From assembly GCA_947630025.1 (NCBI GenBank), contig CANRFZ010000002.1, positions 62,001-126,000 on the forward strand: DNA of 64,000 bases, in the 5' to 3' direction. This document shows, piece by piece, positions 51,839-63,548 of this stretch. How positions within the stretch are numbered: the first letter of the stretch is position 1; each line of letters begins with the position of its first letter. The notes below the pieces were generated by a model that was not told where the DNA came from, searched no databases, and worked only from the letters and a program-made list of their open reading frames with translations. A program made the position numbers and the translations under genes. The stretch comes from an uncultured Lachnospiraceae bacterium (GTDB lineage: Bacteria > Bacillota > Clostridia > Lachnospirales > Lachnospiraceae).

Positions 51839-52793
51839 ACGTATCTCCGACGAAGAATATTCCAAAACACGCGCATTTCATTTCTTCCGCTGGTTGTCCG
51901 GCAGCAAGGACCCCTATGTGGGCGCCGTGGAGATGCGGCCCCAGCAGGAGGCGACCGTTCCTCAAGAAACGCTGCTGGAGCGTATGCGCGAGGCGGAGAT
52001 GGTGCGCGACAAAGTTTACGACGAAGAACAGAACAAACCGGCGCGCATATTCCGCAGAGTCTATGTCGCCGTGGCGATCCTGTTCTGCATCGTGCTGGTC
52101 GGCGTCCTGTTAGTCACCGTTTCCTATCTGCCGCCCACGGGCGAGGCCGACAAGCCGGTGAACAACACGGTGTCCGCGCGTTATATCGAATCCGGCCTGC
52201 AGGAGACCGGCGCGTTAAATATCGTCTCCGGCATGATACTGACTTACAGGGCCTTTGATACCTTCGGCGAGACCAACGTCCTGTTTATCGCCACCTGCTG
52301 CGTGATGATCATGCTGATGGTGGACGACGCGGTATTAAAGAAGCAGTCCGAATTAAACGACCGCCGGTTCGAGCCCAAAAACGACACGATCCTGCAGGGC
52401 GCCGCGTTCGTACTGTGTCCGGCCATCTTTATCTTTGGCATTTATATTATCCTGAACGGCCATCTGTCACCGGGCGGCGGTTTCTCCGGCGGCTCCATCA
52501 TGGGGGCCGGACTGATCCTCTATGTGGCGGCCTTCGGCTTCAAAAAGACGCAGCGGTTCTTTGACGAACACATCTACAAGATCGCCAAAATCACCGCCCT
52601 GTGTATGTACGGACTGATCGGCACATACTTCTACATGACCGGCGCCAACGGGATAGACAACCACATTCCGCTTGGCACGGCGGGCCATATACTGAGCAGC
52701 GGCATCATCCTCCCCATCAATATCTGCGTGGGGCTGGAGGTGGCCTGCACGATGTACGCTTTTTACGCATTATTCAGAAGGGGAGGACTGTGA
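51831..52793 (+). CDS. mrpB: fusion of MbhE-like and MrpB (MbhF-like) subunits
   Basis: A 320-residue protein. About 75 soluble residues lead to a helix and SARYIESGLQETGALNIVSGMIL-TYRAFDT, the MbhE region. From about residue 185 LQGAAFVLCPAIFIFGIYIIL and HLSPGGGFSGGSIMGAGLIL give the MrpB domain. MbhE and MbhF are separate proteins in archaeal complexes, so the fusion is notable. GAGGAGGAACGCC precedes ATG 51831. The gene ends one base before mrpC starts. Confidence 0.88.
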   Translation: MSKRISDEEYSKTRAFHFFRWLSGSKDPYVGAVEMRPQQEATVPQETLLERMREAEMVRDKVYDEEQNKPARIFRRVYVAVAILFCIVLVGVLLVTVSYLPPTGEADKPVNNTVSARYIESGLQETGALNIVSGMILTYRAFDTFGETNVLFIATCCVMIMLMVDDAVLKKQSELNDRRFEPKNDTILQGAAFVLCPAIFIFGIYIILNGHLSPGGGFSGGSIMGAGLILYVAAFGFKKTQRFFDEHIYKIAKITALCMYGLIGTYFYMTGANGIDNHIPLGTAGHILSSGIILPINICVGLEVACTMYAFYALFRRGGL

Positions 52794-52794
52794 G

Positions 52795-53169
52795 ATGGGC
52801 GCGCATTTACTGGCAAATTACGGCGAAGCGGTGGCCATGGTTCTGTTCGGTATCGGCTTCTGCAATCTCCTCCTGCAGCCGAACCTGATTAAAAAGATCA
52901 TCGGCCTGAATATCATGGATACCGCCGTCTACCTTTTTCTGGCGGAAAAAGGCTATATCGCGGGACACACGGCTCCCATCGTCGTGGACGGCGTGCAGAG
53001 CGTGGACGCTTATATTAACCCGATCCCAAGCGGACTGGTGCTGACGGGCATCGTCGTGTCCGTCTCCGTCACCGCGCTGATGCTGGCGCTGACGATACGG
53101 CTCTACAACCGCTACCACACGCTGAATCTGGACGAGATATCCAGACAGTTGAAAAAGGAGGGCCTGTGA
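52795..53169 (+). CDS. mrpC: antiporter subunit MrpC (NuoK/MbhG-like)
   Basis: A 124-residue, three-helix protein. NLIKKIIGLNIMDTAVYLFLAE carries the buried acidic residue conserved with NuoK, and the third helix (VLTGIVVSVSVTALMLALTIRLY) is typical. It is thought to form part of the ion path next to MrpD. Its stop overlaps the start of the first ND-type gene (TGATG). Confidence 0.92.
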   Translation: MGAHLLANYGEAVAMVLFGIGFCNLLLQPNLIKKIIGLNIMDTAVYLFLAEKGYIAGHTAPIVVDGVQSVDAYINPIPSGLVLTGIVVSVSVTALMLALTIRLYNRYHTLNLDEISRQLKKEGL

Positions 53170-54659
53170 TGGATTTCGTGTGCAACTTTCCCTGCATTTC
53201 CATTCTGTTGTGCCTGTTCGCCGGGATCATCAGTTCCGGCCTCCGCTCCCATGCCGCCATGTGGGTCAACACGGCGCTTCTGGCCGTCAACACGGCGCTG
53301 AGCGTCTTTACGCTGACTTATACGCTGGAAAACGGCCCCTTTGTCTATGTGATGGGACGGTTCCCCGCGCCTTGGGGCAACGAGATCCGCGCAGGAGTTC
53401 TGGAAGCGTTGATGGCGCTTTTTTTCTGCATCATCATGCTGCTCTCCCTGTTCGGCGGCAGACACAAGCTGCTGCAGGAAGTGTCGGAAAATAAGATCGG
53501 CCTCTACTATGTGCTGACGGATCTGCTGCTCAGCTCGCTGCTGGCGCTGATCTACACCAACGACCTGTTCACCGCCTACGTATTCGTGGAGATCAACACG
53601 ATTTCCGCCTGCGGCCTGATCATGATCCGGCAGAACGGACGCACCATCGAGGCGGCGGTGCGGTACATGATTATGAGTCTGCTGGGCTCCGGTATGCTGC
53701 TGCTGGGCCTGTGTATGCTCTACGACCTGACCGGACACCTGCTGATGAGCAATATCCGCGAATCGGTGGCGCTGCTGGCAGCGGATGGCCAGTACCAGAT
53801 TCCGCTGATCGTCGCCATCGTCCTGATGTCGGTGGGCTTATGTATCAAGAGCGCGCTGTTTCCGTTCCACGCATGGCTGCCGGACGCCTACGGCTACTCC
53901 ACCGTATCCTCCGCGGCAATCCTGTCGTCGCTCGTGTCCAAGGGATATATTTTCCTGCTGATTAAGATTATCTACCGTGTGATCGGCTTCGATATCTACC
54001 ACGACACGCGGATCATCGATATCCTGTTCCTGTTCGGCCTGATGGGTATGATCTTCGGCTCGCTGAGCGCGATCCGCGAGAACGATATCCGCCGCATGAT
54101 CGCCTATTCGTCGGTGGCGCAGATCGGCTATATCTATATGGGCTTCGGCATGGGCACGGAGGCCGGCATGACGGCGTCGGTTTTTCATATGCTCTCCCAC
54201 GCGGCCACCAAGTCCCTGCTCTTTATCGCGGCGATCGGCCTCACCGACGTGTCCGGCGGCAGCCGCAAATTCATCGAGCTCACCGGCTCCGGCTACCGCC
54301 ATAAATGGGCCGGCGTCACCTTTACGGTAGGCTCGCTCTCGATGGTCGGCGTGCCGCTCTTTTCCGGCTTTATCAGCAAGCTGTTGTTCGCCCAGGCCGC
54401 GGTGCAGAACCACGCCAAGATGCTGCCCGCGCTGATCGTGCTGGGAATCAGTACGATCCTGAACGCGATTTACTTTATGAAAACGGTCATCCGCATCTAC
54501 ACCCCGGTGGAGGACAGCCCCTATGAGGGCGTCACGTTCCGGCAGACATCCATGTACTCCGTTGTGCTGGCTGCCTTTATCGTGCTGAACGTGATCCTGG
54601 GCGTCAGCTCCCAGCCGGTGGTGGACATGATCCGGCGGGGACTGGCCGAGTTTATGTAA
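53169..54659 (+). CDS. mrpD: antiporter subunit MrpD, ND-type subunit 1
   Basis: A 496-residue membrane protein with about fourteen helices. DLFTAYVFVEINTISACGL holds the conserved transmembrane Glu; LCIKSALFPFHAWLPDAYG and LVSKGYIF hold the two conserved Lys of proton-translocating ND2/4/5-type subunits. It follows mrpC directly, as MrpD does. Gln/Lys pattern suggests full activity. Its start overlaps the mrpC stop. Confidence 0.92.
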   Translation: MDFVCNFPCISILLCLFAGIISSGLRSHAAMWVNTALLAVNTALSVFTLTYTLENGPFVYVMGRFPAPWGNEIRAGVLEALMALFFCIIMLLSLFGGRHKLLQEVSENKIGLYYVLTDLLLSSLLALIYTNDLFTAYVFVEINTISACGLIMIRQNGRTIEAAVRYMIMSLLGSGMLLLGLCMLYDLTGHLLMSNIRESVALLAADGQYQIPLIVAIVLMSVGLCIKSALFPFHAWLPDAYGYSTVSSAAILSSLVSKGYIFLLIKIIYRVIGFDIYHDTRIIDILFLFGLMGMIFGSLSAIRENDIRRMIAYSSVAQIGYIYMGFGMGTEAGMTASVFHMLSHAATKSLLFIAAIGLTDVSGGSRKFIELTGSGYRHKWAGVTFTVGSLSMVGVPLFSGFISKLLFAQAAVQNHAKMLPALIVLGISTILNAIYFMKTVIRIYTPVEDSPYEGVTFRQTSMYSVVLAAFIVLNVILGVSSQPVVDMIRRGLAEFM

Positions 54660-54683
54660 GAAGTTTCTGTAGGAGGTGACGCT

Positions 54684-56174
54684 ATGATTTCCATACTGCT
54701 CTCCATATCCGTGCCGATCCTGTTCGGGATCTGGCTGCTGATCCGGCGGGAATATGCGGTCAGGAACCGGCTGCTATGGTCGGCGGGCATCGGCTTTGCG
54801 GCGGCGGGGCTCCTTACATTGACCGCTATGGTCAACTGCTACGGCTCCTCGTTTGTGCTTTTCCGTCTCACCGCCAAGCTGCCGGTCATGTTTGCCGTGG
54901 ATGAAATCAGCGTGCTTTTTGCGGCGCTTACCGTGACCGTGTTCGTCTGCGCCGGCTTCTTCTCGTTTGCATATATGAAGCACGAGACGCATGAAAAAAG
55001 ATATTACGGCTTCTTCCTGATCGTATTCGGCGTGCTGAACGCCCTGTGCTTTGCGGGCAACCTGATCACGTTCTACCTGTTCTTTGAGATGCTGACGCTG
55101 GCCTCCATGCCGCTGGTGCTGCACAACGGCAGCCACGAGGCGGTCATGGCGGGATTAAAATACCTGTTTTATTCCCTGTGCGGCGCGTATATGGCTCTGT
55201 TCGGACTGTACTTCGTGTTCCAGCACAGCGATACGCTGACCTTCACCGCGGGCGGCGTCCTGTCCGACGCGGCGCAGGCCCCCGCGGGCATACTGCTGAC
55301 CGCGGCGTTTCTGATGATACTGGGCTTCGGCGTCAAGGCGGGAATGTTCCCGATGCACGCTTGGCTGCCCGCCGCCCATCCGGTGGCTCCGGCTCCCGCC
55401 TCCGCGATACTGTCCGCGGTGATCGTCAAAGCGGGCGTGCTGGCGCTGATCCGCACGGTTTTCTACATCTTCGGCCCTTCGTTTCTTGCCGGGACATGGG
55501 TGCAGACGGTGTGGCTGATCCTGACGCTTACCACCGTGTTCATGGGCTCCGTTCTGGCGTACCGCGAGCCGGTCATGAAGAAGCGGCTGGCGTACTCCAC
55601 GGTGAGCCAGCTCTCCTATATTCTGTTCGGACTCGCCACGTGCGGCGCCGTGTCCGTGACGGGTGCGCTGCTGCACGTGTTGGCGCACGGTCTGATCAAG
55701 GCGGTACTGTTCCTCTGCGCGGGCGCGGTGATCTACACCACGGGCCGGACGCGGGCGGACGAGCTGCGGGGCGTCGGCAAGGAAATGCCGCTGACGATGT
55801 GGTGCTATACGATTGCGTCGCTGGGCCTGATCGGTATTCCTCCCACGGGAGGTTTCATCAGCAAATGGTATCTGGCCATAGGCAGCCTCGACGCGGCGAT
55901 CCCGGTATTCCGCTGGCTGGGCCCTGTGGTTCTGCTGGTGAGCGCGCTGCTGACGGCGGGATATCTGCTTCCGCCCACGATCATCGCCTTTCTGCCCGGC
56001 GCGGATTTCGATTACAGTCAGGTGCGCAAAAGGGAGCCGTCGCCGTTTATGACAGTGCCGATCCTGATTATGACAGTCCTGTCGGTTCTGATGGGCCTTT
56101 TTCCGTCTCTGCTGACGGATCACCGGCTGGCAGAGCTGGCGGTTCGGTTGTGCGGTATGCTGCCCATCGGCTGA
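54684..56174 (+). CDS. ND-type proton-translocating antiporter subunit 2
   Basis: A 496-residue relative of MrpD/NuoN/HyfB. FFEMLTLASMPLVLHN has the membrane Glu; GVKAGMFPMHAWLPAAHPVAPAPASAILS and IVKAGVL have the Lys residues. GGAGGTGACGCT precedes the start. Classical Mrp has only one MrpD and one MrpA, so this is an extra channel subunit. It lies 24 bp after the first. Confidence 0.9.
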   Translation: MISILLSISVPILFGIWLLIRREYAVRNRLLWSAGIGFAAAGLLTLTAMVNCYGSSFVLFRLTAKLPVMFAVDEISVLFAALTVTVFVCAGFFSFAYMKHETHEKRYYGFFLIVFGVLNALCFAGNLITFYLFFEMLTLASMPLVLHNGSHEAVMAGLKYLFYSLCGAYMALFGLYFVFQHSDTLTFTAGGVLSDAAQAPAGILLTAAFLMILGFGVKAGMFPMHAWLPAAHPVAPAPASAILSAVIVKAGVLALIRTVFYIFGPSFLAGTWVQTVWLILTLTTVFMGSVLAYREPVMKKRLAYSTVSQLSYILFGLATCGAVSVTGALLHVLAHGLIKAVLFLCAGAVIYTTGRTRADELRGVGKEMPLTMWCYTIASLGLIGIPPTGGFISKWYLAIGSLDAAIPVFRWLGPVVLLVSALLTAGYLLPPTIIAFLPGADFDYSQVRKREPSPFMTVPILIMTVLSVLMGLFPSLLTDHRLAELAVRLCGMLPIG

Positions 56175-56258
56175 CGCGGCGACACGGCGATGCGGCCTGC
56201 CGCGGTCAATCGGCGGGCGCTGACGACGAAGAACGGATTTGACATCCGGGAGGAAAAC

Positions 56259-57722
56259 ATGATTATATTAGTGATTCTCATTCCTATACTGGCGGGCGTT
56301 TTGGTGCCACTGTTGTCCTTTCCCAAGAGATGGCAGCGGGAGGTGTTTCTGGAGACCGCCGTCGTGGTCAACAGTATTCTGGTGTGGTATCTGCTTCTGC
56401 ACCACTCCGACAGTACGTTCCTGCTGGCGCATTTTACGGGCGACCTGTCCATCTGCTTCCGCGTGGACGGTCTGGGGATGGTGTTCGCCGGACTGTTGTC
56501 CGCCCTGTGGCCGTTTGCCACGTTGTACTCTTTTGAATATATGACGAAGGAATCGCACGAAAACATCTTTTTCATGTTTTACACGATGACATACGGCGTC
56601 ACGCTGGGTATCGCGCTGGCGGCCAATCTGCTGACGATGTACTTCTTCTATGAGCTATTGACGCTGGTCACGGTGCCCCTCGTCATGCACACGCTGACCA
56701 GAGAGGCGATTCTCGCCAGCCGCAAATATCTGTACTATTCGCTGGGCGGCGCGGCGTTCGCCTTTATCGGCCTGATTATGGTGATCGTCTACGGCACGAC
56801 CACCGACTTTGTGCCGGGCGGCGTGCTCGATCCGGCCAAAATCGGCGACAGAACCAATCTGCTGCTCCTGATCTATGTGATGGCGTTCCTCGGATTCGGC
56901 GTCAAGGCCGCGGTCTGTCCGTTCAACTCATGGCTGCCGCAGGCCGGCGTCGCGCCTACGCCCGTCACCGCGCTGCTCCATGCGGTAGCCGTCGTCAAAT
57001 CCGGCGCTTTCGCCATTATGCGGCTGACCTACTATAGCTTCGGCACGGATTTCCTGCGGGGCACATGGGCGCAGACCACCGTGATGCTGATCGTCATGTT
57101 TACGATCGTATACGGCTGCAGCCGCGCGGTAAAGGAAACGCATTTAAAGAGGCGGCTCGCCTACTCGACGATCAGCAACCTGTCCTACATCCTGTTCGGC
57201 GTGGTGATCATGACGCCGTTAGGTCTGGCGGGTGCGCTCTGCCATCTGGTATTCCACGCGGTGATGAAGATTTCCTCTTTCTTCTGCGCGGGCGCCGTGA
57301 TCCATCAGACGGAAAAAACCTACGTGCACGAGCTGGACGGCCTGGGCTATCGGATGCCCTGCGTGTTCGGCGTTTTCACCGTCTCCGCGCTGGCGCTGAT
57401 GGGCGTGCCGGGGCTGGCGGGCTTTATCAGCAAATGGTATCTGGCGCAGGCGGCGGTTTCCAGCGGCAATCCCGTGGCGTACTGCGGCGTTGCCTGCCTG
57501 CTGGTCTCCGCGCTCCTCACGGCGATCTATATGCTGACGATCGTCGTGCGGGCGTTTTTCCCCGGCAGGGATTTTGATGACAGTACTGTCAGAAATTACA
57601 GAGATCCAAACTGGAAAATGCTGCTGCCGTTGTTTGTCTTTACGTTTTTTATCTTGTTGTTCGGACTGCACTCCCAGCCGTTAGTGGACTTCCTGTGCCG
57701 CGTGGCGGCGGGGCTTTCGTAA
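56259..57722 (+). CDS. ND-type proton-translocating antiporter subunit 3
   Basis: A 487-residue membrane protein of the same family. FFYELLTLVTVPLVMHTL has the Glu; GVKAAVCPFNSWLPQAGVAPTPVTALLHA and VVKSGAF have the Lys residues. PFNSWLP replaces the usual PFHAWLP, so one conserved His is Asn-Ser here. GGGAGGAAAAC fixes ATG 56259; the frame is open back to 56190 through a region with no ribosome site. Confidence 0.9.
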   Translation: MIILVILIPILAGVLVPLLSFPKRWQREVFLETAVVVNSILVWYLLLHHSDSTFLLAHFTGDLSICFRVDGLGMVFAGLLSALWPFATLYSFEYMTKESHENIFFMFYTMTYGVTLGIALAANLLTMYFFYELLTLVTVPLVMHTLTREAILASRKYLYYSLGGAAFAFIGLIMVIVYGTTTDFVPGGVLDPAKIGDRTNLLLLIYVMAFLGFGVKAAVCPFNSWLPQAGVAPTPVTALLHAVAVVKSGAFAIMRLTYYSFGTDFLRGTWAQTTVMLIVMFTIVYGCSRAVKETHLKRRLAYSTISNLSYILFGVVIMTPLGLAGALCHLVFHAVMKISSFFCAGAVIHQTEKTYVHELDGLGYRMPCVFGVFTVSALALMGVPGLAGFISKWYLAQAAVSSGNPVAYCGVACLLVSALLTAIYMLTIVVRAFFPGRDFDDSTVRNYRDPNWKMLLPLFVFTFFILLFGLHSQPLVDFLCRVAAGLS

Positions 57723-57726
57723 ACCG

Positions 57727-57862
57727 CGCCGGTGTGCCGATTGTCTCACAGAACGGACTCTGTCCGCTCGGGAATTTGTGCGGAGCGCCGCAAATTCTCC
57801 TGACGGCAGAGGGAATCCCGCAAGAGTTTCCTCTTTGCCATCGCGCAAGCGCTTCGGAATGG
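57727..57862. repeat. palindrome cluster, copy 7
   Basis: Three stems lie between two antiporter genes: CGGAC-TCT-GTCCG (57754-57766), GAATTTG/CAAATTC (57772-57797), and an imperfect stem GGCAGAGGGAA with TTTCCTCTTTGCC (57805-57839). The end is CATCGCGCAAGCGCTTCGGA directly followed by ATGGAGAGTATT and the start codon, the same design as at gtrA. An open frame across it (from 57778) is not coding. Confidence 0.75.
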
Positions 57863-57870
57863 AGAGTATT

Positions 57871-60060
57871 ATGGAGCTTACAATCAGACTCATTCTCTAT
57901 ACGGTGGTATTCCTGCCGATGGCCGCGGCGGTGGCCGGGTATCTCATAGGACGCCGCGATAAGACGGCCCGCAGTTATTTTGCAGACGGCGTAACGGGCG
58001 TGACATTCGGGCTGACTCTGTATCTGCTTGGTTATGTCATGTCTGAGGCCCATGCTTCCGGTGCGGCGGTGGCCGGCACAACCGTGATTCCCTATGTCTG
58101 CGGCAGGGGCCTTTCCTTCACGCTGGACGGTTTCCGTGCGGTATACGGCGCGGTGGCGGCTTTTATGTGGTGCATGACCACGCTTTTTTCGAAGGAATAC
58201 TTCGCCCACTACCGTAACCGCAACCGGTACTACCTGTTTCTGCTCATGACATTAGGGGCGACGGAGGGCGTATTCCTGTCCGCCGACTTCTACACGACGT
58301 TTATCTTCTTTGAGATCATGTCGCTGACGTCCTATCTGTGGGTAGCCCACGACGAGAAGCCGGAATCCATGCGCGCCGCCGCCACCTATCTGGCGGTAGC
58401 GGTGATCGGCGGTCTGGTGATGCTGATGGGGATTTTCCTGCTCTATGACGTGACGGGAACGCTCGCCTATGACAAGCTGATCAACGCCTACGGCACTTAC
58501 GGCCTGATGAGCTCCTCCAATAACGCCGCGGCGCAGATCCGGATCGCCGGCATCTGCCTGCTATTTGGCTTTGGCGCCAAGGCCGGCGCGTTCCCGCTCC
58601 ATATCTGGCTGCCCAAGGCCCATCCCGTAGCGCCCGCGCCCGCTTCCGCCCTGTTGTCGGGCATCTTGACCAAAGCGGGGATGTACGGCATCCTGATCCT
58701 GACCGCCTACCTCTTTCTGGGCGATGCGGCGTGGGGCACGCTGATCCTGCTGCTTGGCGTCTGCACGATGGTCGTCGGCGCACTTCTGGCGCTATACTCC
58801 GTCGATCTCAAGCGGACGCTGGCCTGCTCCTCCGTCTCCCAGATCGGATTTATTCTGGTGGGCGTCGGTATGTCGGGACTGCTGCGGAATGAAAATCTGC
58901 TGGCCGTACAGGGCACGCTGCTGCATATGGTGAACCATTCGCTGATCAAGCTGACACTGTTTATGGCGGCGGGCGTGATCTTTATGAACGTGCATAAATT
59001 AAACCTGAACGACATCCGCGGTTTCGGACACGGCAAACCGCTGCTCCACTATATCTTCCTGATGGGGGCGTTTGGCATCGGCGGCATTCCGCTCTGGAAC
59101 GGCTACGTCAGCAAGACGCTGCTCCACGAGAGCATCGTGGCATACGGAGAGCTGGCGGGCGAAGCGCTGCGCGGCGGCGTGGCATACGGCATACTAAGCC
59201 CCGGCATGATCCATGCGGTGGAGTGGATCTTTCTGTTCAGCGGCGGCCTGACGGTGGCCTATATGACCAAACTGTACGTCGCCATCTTTGTCGAGCGCAA
59301 CGCCGATGCAGCTATACAGGCGCAGTTTGACGGCTTCAACGGCAAATATATGAACAAGGTCAGCGCCGCCGTGCTGACCGTCAGCGCAACGCTGCTGCCG
59401 ATCATGGGACTGGCGCCTCATGCCGTCATGGAGCGCATCGCCGTGCTGGGACAGGATTTTCTCCGGAAACCGGCAGCCGCAGGCGCCGTCACTCTGGCGG
59501 CGGACACGCTGACGCCGGAAACCTCCGTGTCCTACTTTGCATGGAGCAGTCTGAAAGGCGCGCTCATCTCGATTGCCATCGGCGCGCTGGTATACCTCGT
59601 TGTCGTGCGCCTGTATCTGATGAAAAAGGGAACCTATGTGAACCGCTGGTACAGATACTTCGATCTGGAAAATATGGTCTACCGCCCGCTGCTGCTCGGC
59701 GTGCTGCCGTTTGTGTCAGGCGTGGCCTGCCGCGTGCTGGACAGTCTGGTGGATGGTATCGTCGTACTTCTCCGCAGAACCGTCTACCGCGACAGTAAAC
59801 TGCCGCAGGAGCTTCCCGAAGGCACGGCGTTCACCCATGCGTCCGCCTGCATCGTATCGGCGCTGGCGCGCCTCGGCAACAGGACGGTCTTCCGCAGGCG
59901 GCCCAGAGAGACGGACTATGAGCACCGCTTCGCCATGCTCCATGAGGAGTGGTTTGAAAATTCCGCCATGATTACCCGCAGTATGTCCTTCGGCCTGCTG
60001 CTATTCTGCGTGGGACTGATCGCGATGCTGGCCTACCTGTTCATCATGGATATCTTCTAA
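57871..60060 (+). CDS. ND-type antiporter subunit 4, NuoL/MrpA-like, with extended C-terminus
   Basis: A 729-residue protein with about sixteen helices and a soluble segment (residues 630-700) before the last helix. TFIFFEIMSLTSYLWVAHDEK has the Glu; GAKAGAFPLHIWLPKAHPVAPAPASALLS and LTKAGMYG have the Lys residues. The length and C-terminal extension recall NuoL/HyfB-type subunits with a lateral helix. ATG 57871, after GGAGAGTATT, is preferred over ATG 57859, which lies in the palindrome element. It ends the operon. Confidence 0.9.
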   Translation: MELTIRLILYTVVFLPMAAAVAGYLIGRRDKTARSYFADGVTGVTFGLTLYLLGYVMSEAHASGAAVAGTTVIPYVCGRGLSFTLDGFRAVYGAVAAFMWCMTTLFSKEYFAHYRNRNRYYLFLLMTLGATEGVFLSADFYTTFIFFEIMSLTSYLWVAHDEKPESMRAAATYLAVAVIGGLVMLMGIFLLYDVTGTLAYDKLINAYGTYGLMSSSNNAAAQIRIAGICLLFGFGAKAGAFPLHIWLPKAHPVAPAPASALLSGILTKAGMYGILILTAYLFLGDAAWGTLILLLGVCTMVVGALLALYSVDLKRTLACSSVSQIGFILVGVGMSGLLRNENLLAVQGTLLHMVNHSLIKLTLFMAAGVIFMNVHKLNLNDIRGFGHGKPLLHYIFLMGAFGIGGIPLWNGYVSKTLLHESIVAYGELAGEALRGGVAYGILSPGMIHAVEWIFLFSGGLTVAYMTKLYVAIFVERNADAAIQAQFDGFNGKYMNKVSAAVLTVSATLLPIMGLAPHAVMERIAVLGQDFLRKPAAAGAVTLAADTLTPETSVSYFAWSSLKGALISIAIGALVYLVVVRLYLMKKGTYVNRWYRYFDLENMVYRPLLLGVLPFVSGVACRVLDSLVDGIVVLLRRTVYRDSKLPQELPEGTAFTHASACIVSALARLGNRTVFRRRPRETDYEHRFAMLHEEWFENSAMITRSMSFGLLLFCVGLIAMLAYLFIMDIF

Positions 60061-60115
60061 GCCCCGCGCTTTTCAGACGGAATCTGGGACTTTCCAAGGA
60101 AGCCCCGCGCTTTTC
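60059..60115. repeat. 16-bp direct repeat after the antiporter operon
   Basis: AAGCCCCGCGCTTTTC occurs at 60059-60074 (its first bases are the stop codon) and 60100-60115, 41 bp apart. No intrinsic terminator was recognised here. Confidence 0.6.
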
Positions 60116-60131
60116 TTTTCCAATCAGGCTC

Positions 60132-60159
60132 TTGTGCTTTCCGCAATTTCCGATATAAT
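60132..60159 (+). promoter_or_regulatory. promoter of carB
   Basis: TTGTGC (60132-60137) and a perfect TATAAT (60154-60159) are 16 bp apart. The roughly 94-base leader has a hairpin, CTGCCGC/GCGGCAG, but no recognisable PyrR site. Confidence 0.55.
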
Positions 60160-60259
60160 AGTAAACAGAACACAAATCATTTTCTCTGCCGCATCCACAG
60201 GACGGCGGCAGGGAACCTTTGCACCATCTGAGCAGTCTTAACTTCGGGAGGATACACGA

Positions 60260-63487
<3,228 letters not shown>

Positions 63488-63545
63488 TCTCCCGATAGCA
63501 CAACGGCAGCACTGCGCCTGTGCATACGACCGGTCTGGGAATCCC
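63488..63545 (+). other. tRNA-like remnant after carB
   Basis: GATAGCACAACGGCAGCAC resembles the D-arm of bacterial tRNAs (such as GATAGCACAACGGTAGTGC), and GGTCTGGGAATCCC is placed where a T-arm would be. The stems do not pair properly and no matching 3' acceptor strand is seen. It is a tRNA fragment, a decayed copy, or chance. Confidence 0.25.
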
Positions 63546-63548
63546 GGC

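Noticed and set aside
55155..56123. 322-codon minus-strand open frame
   Set aside because: Antisense to the second ND-type antiporter gene; composition is an artefact of GC-rich codons.
60160..60259. PyrR-binding attenuator before carB
   Set aside because: A small hairpin is present, but the PyrR binding-loop consensus and a terminator are both absent.
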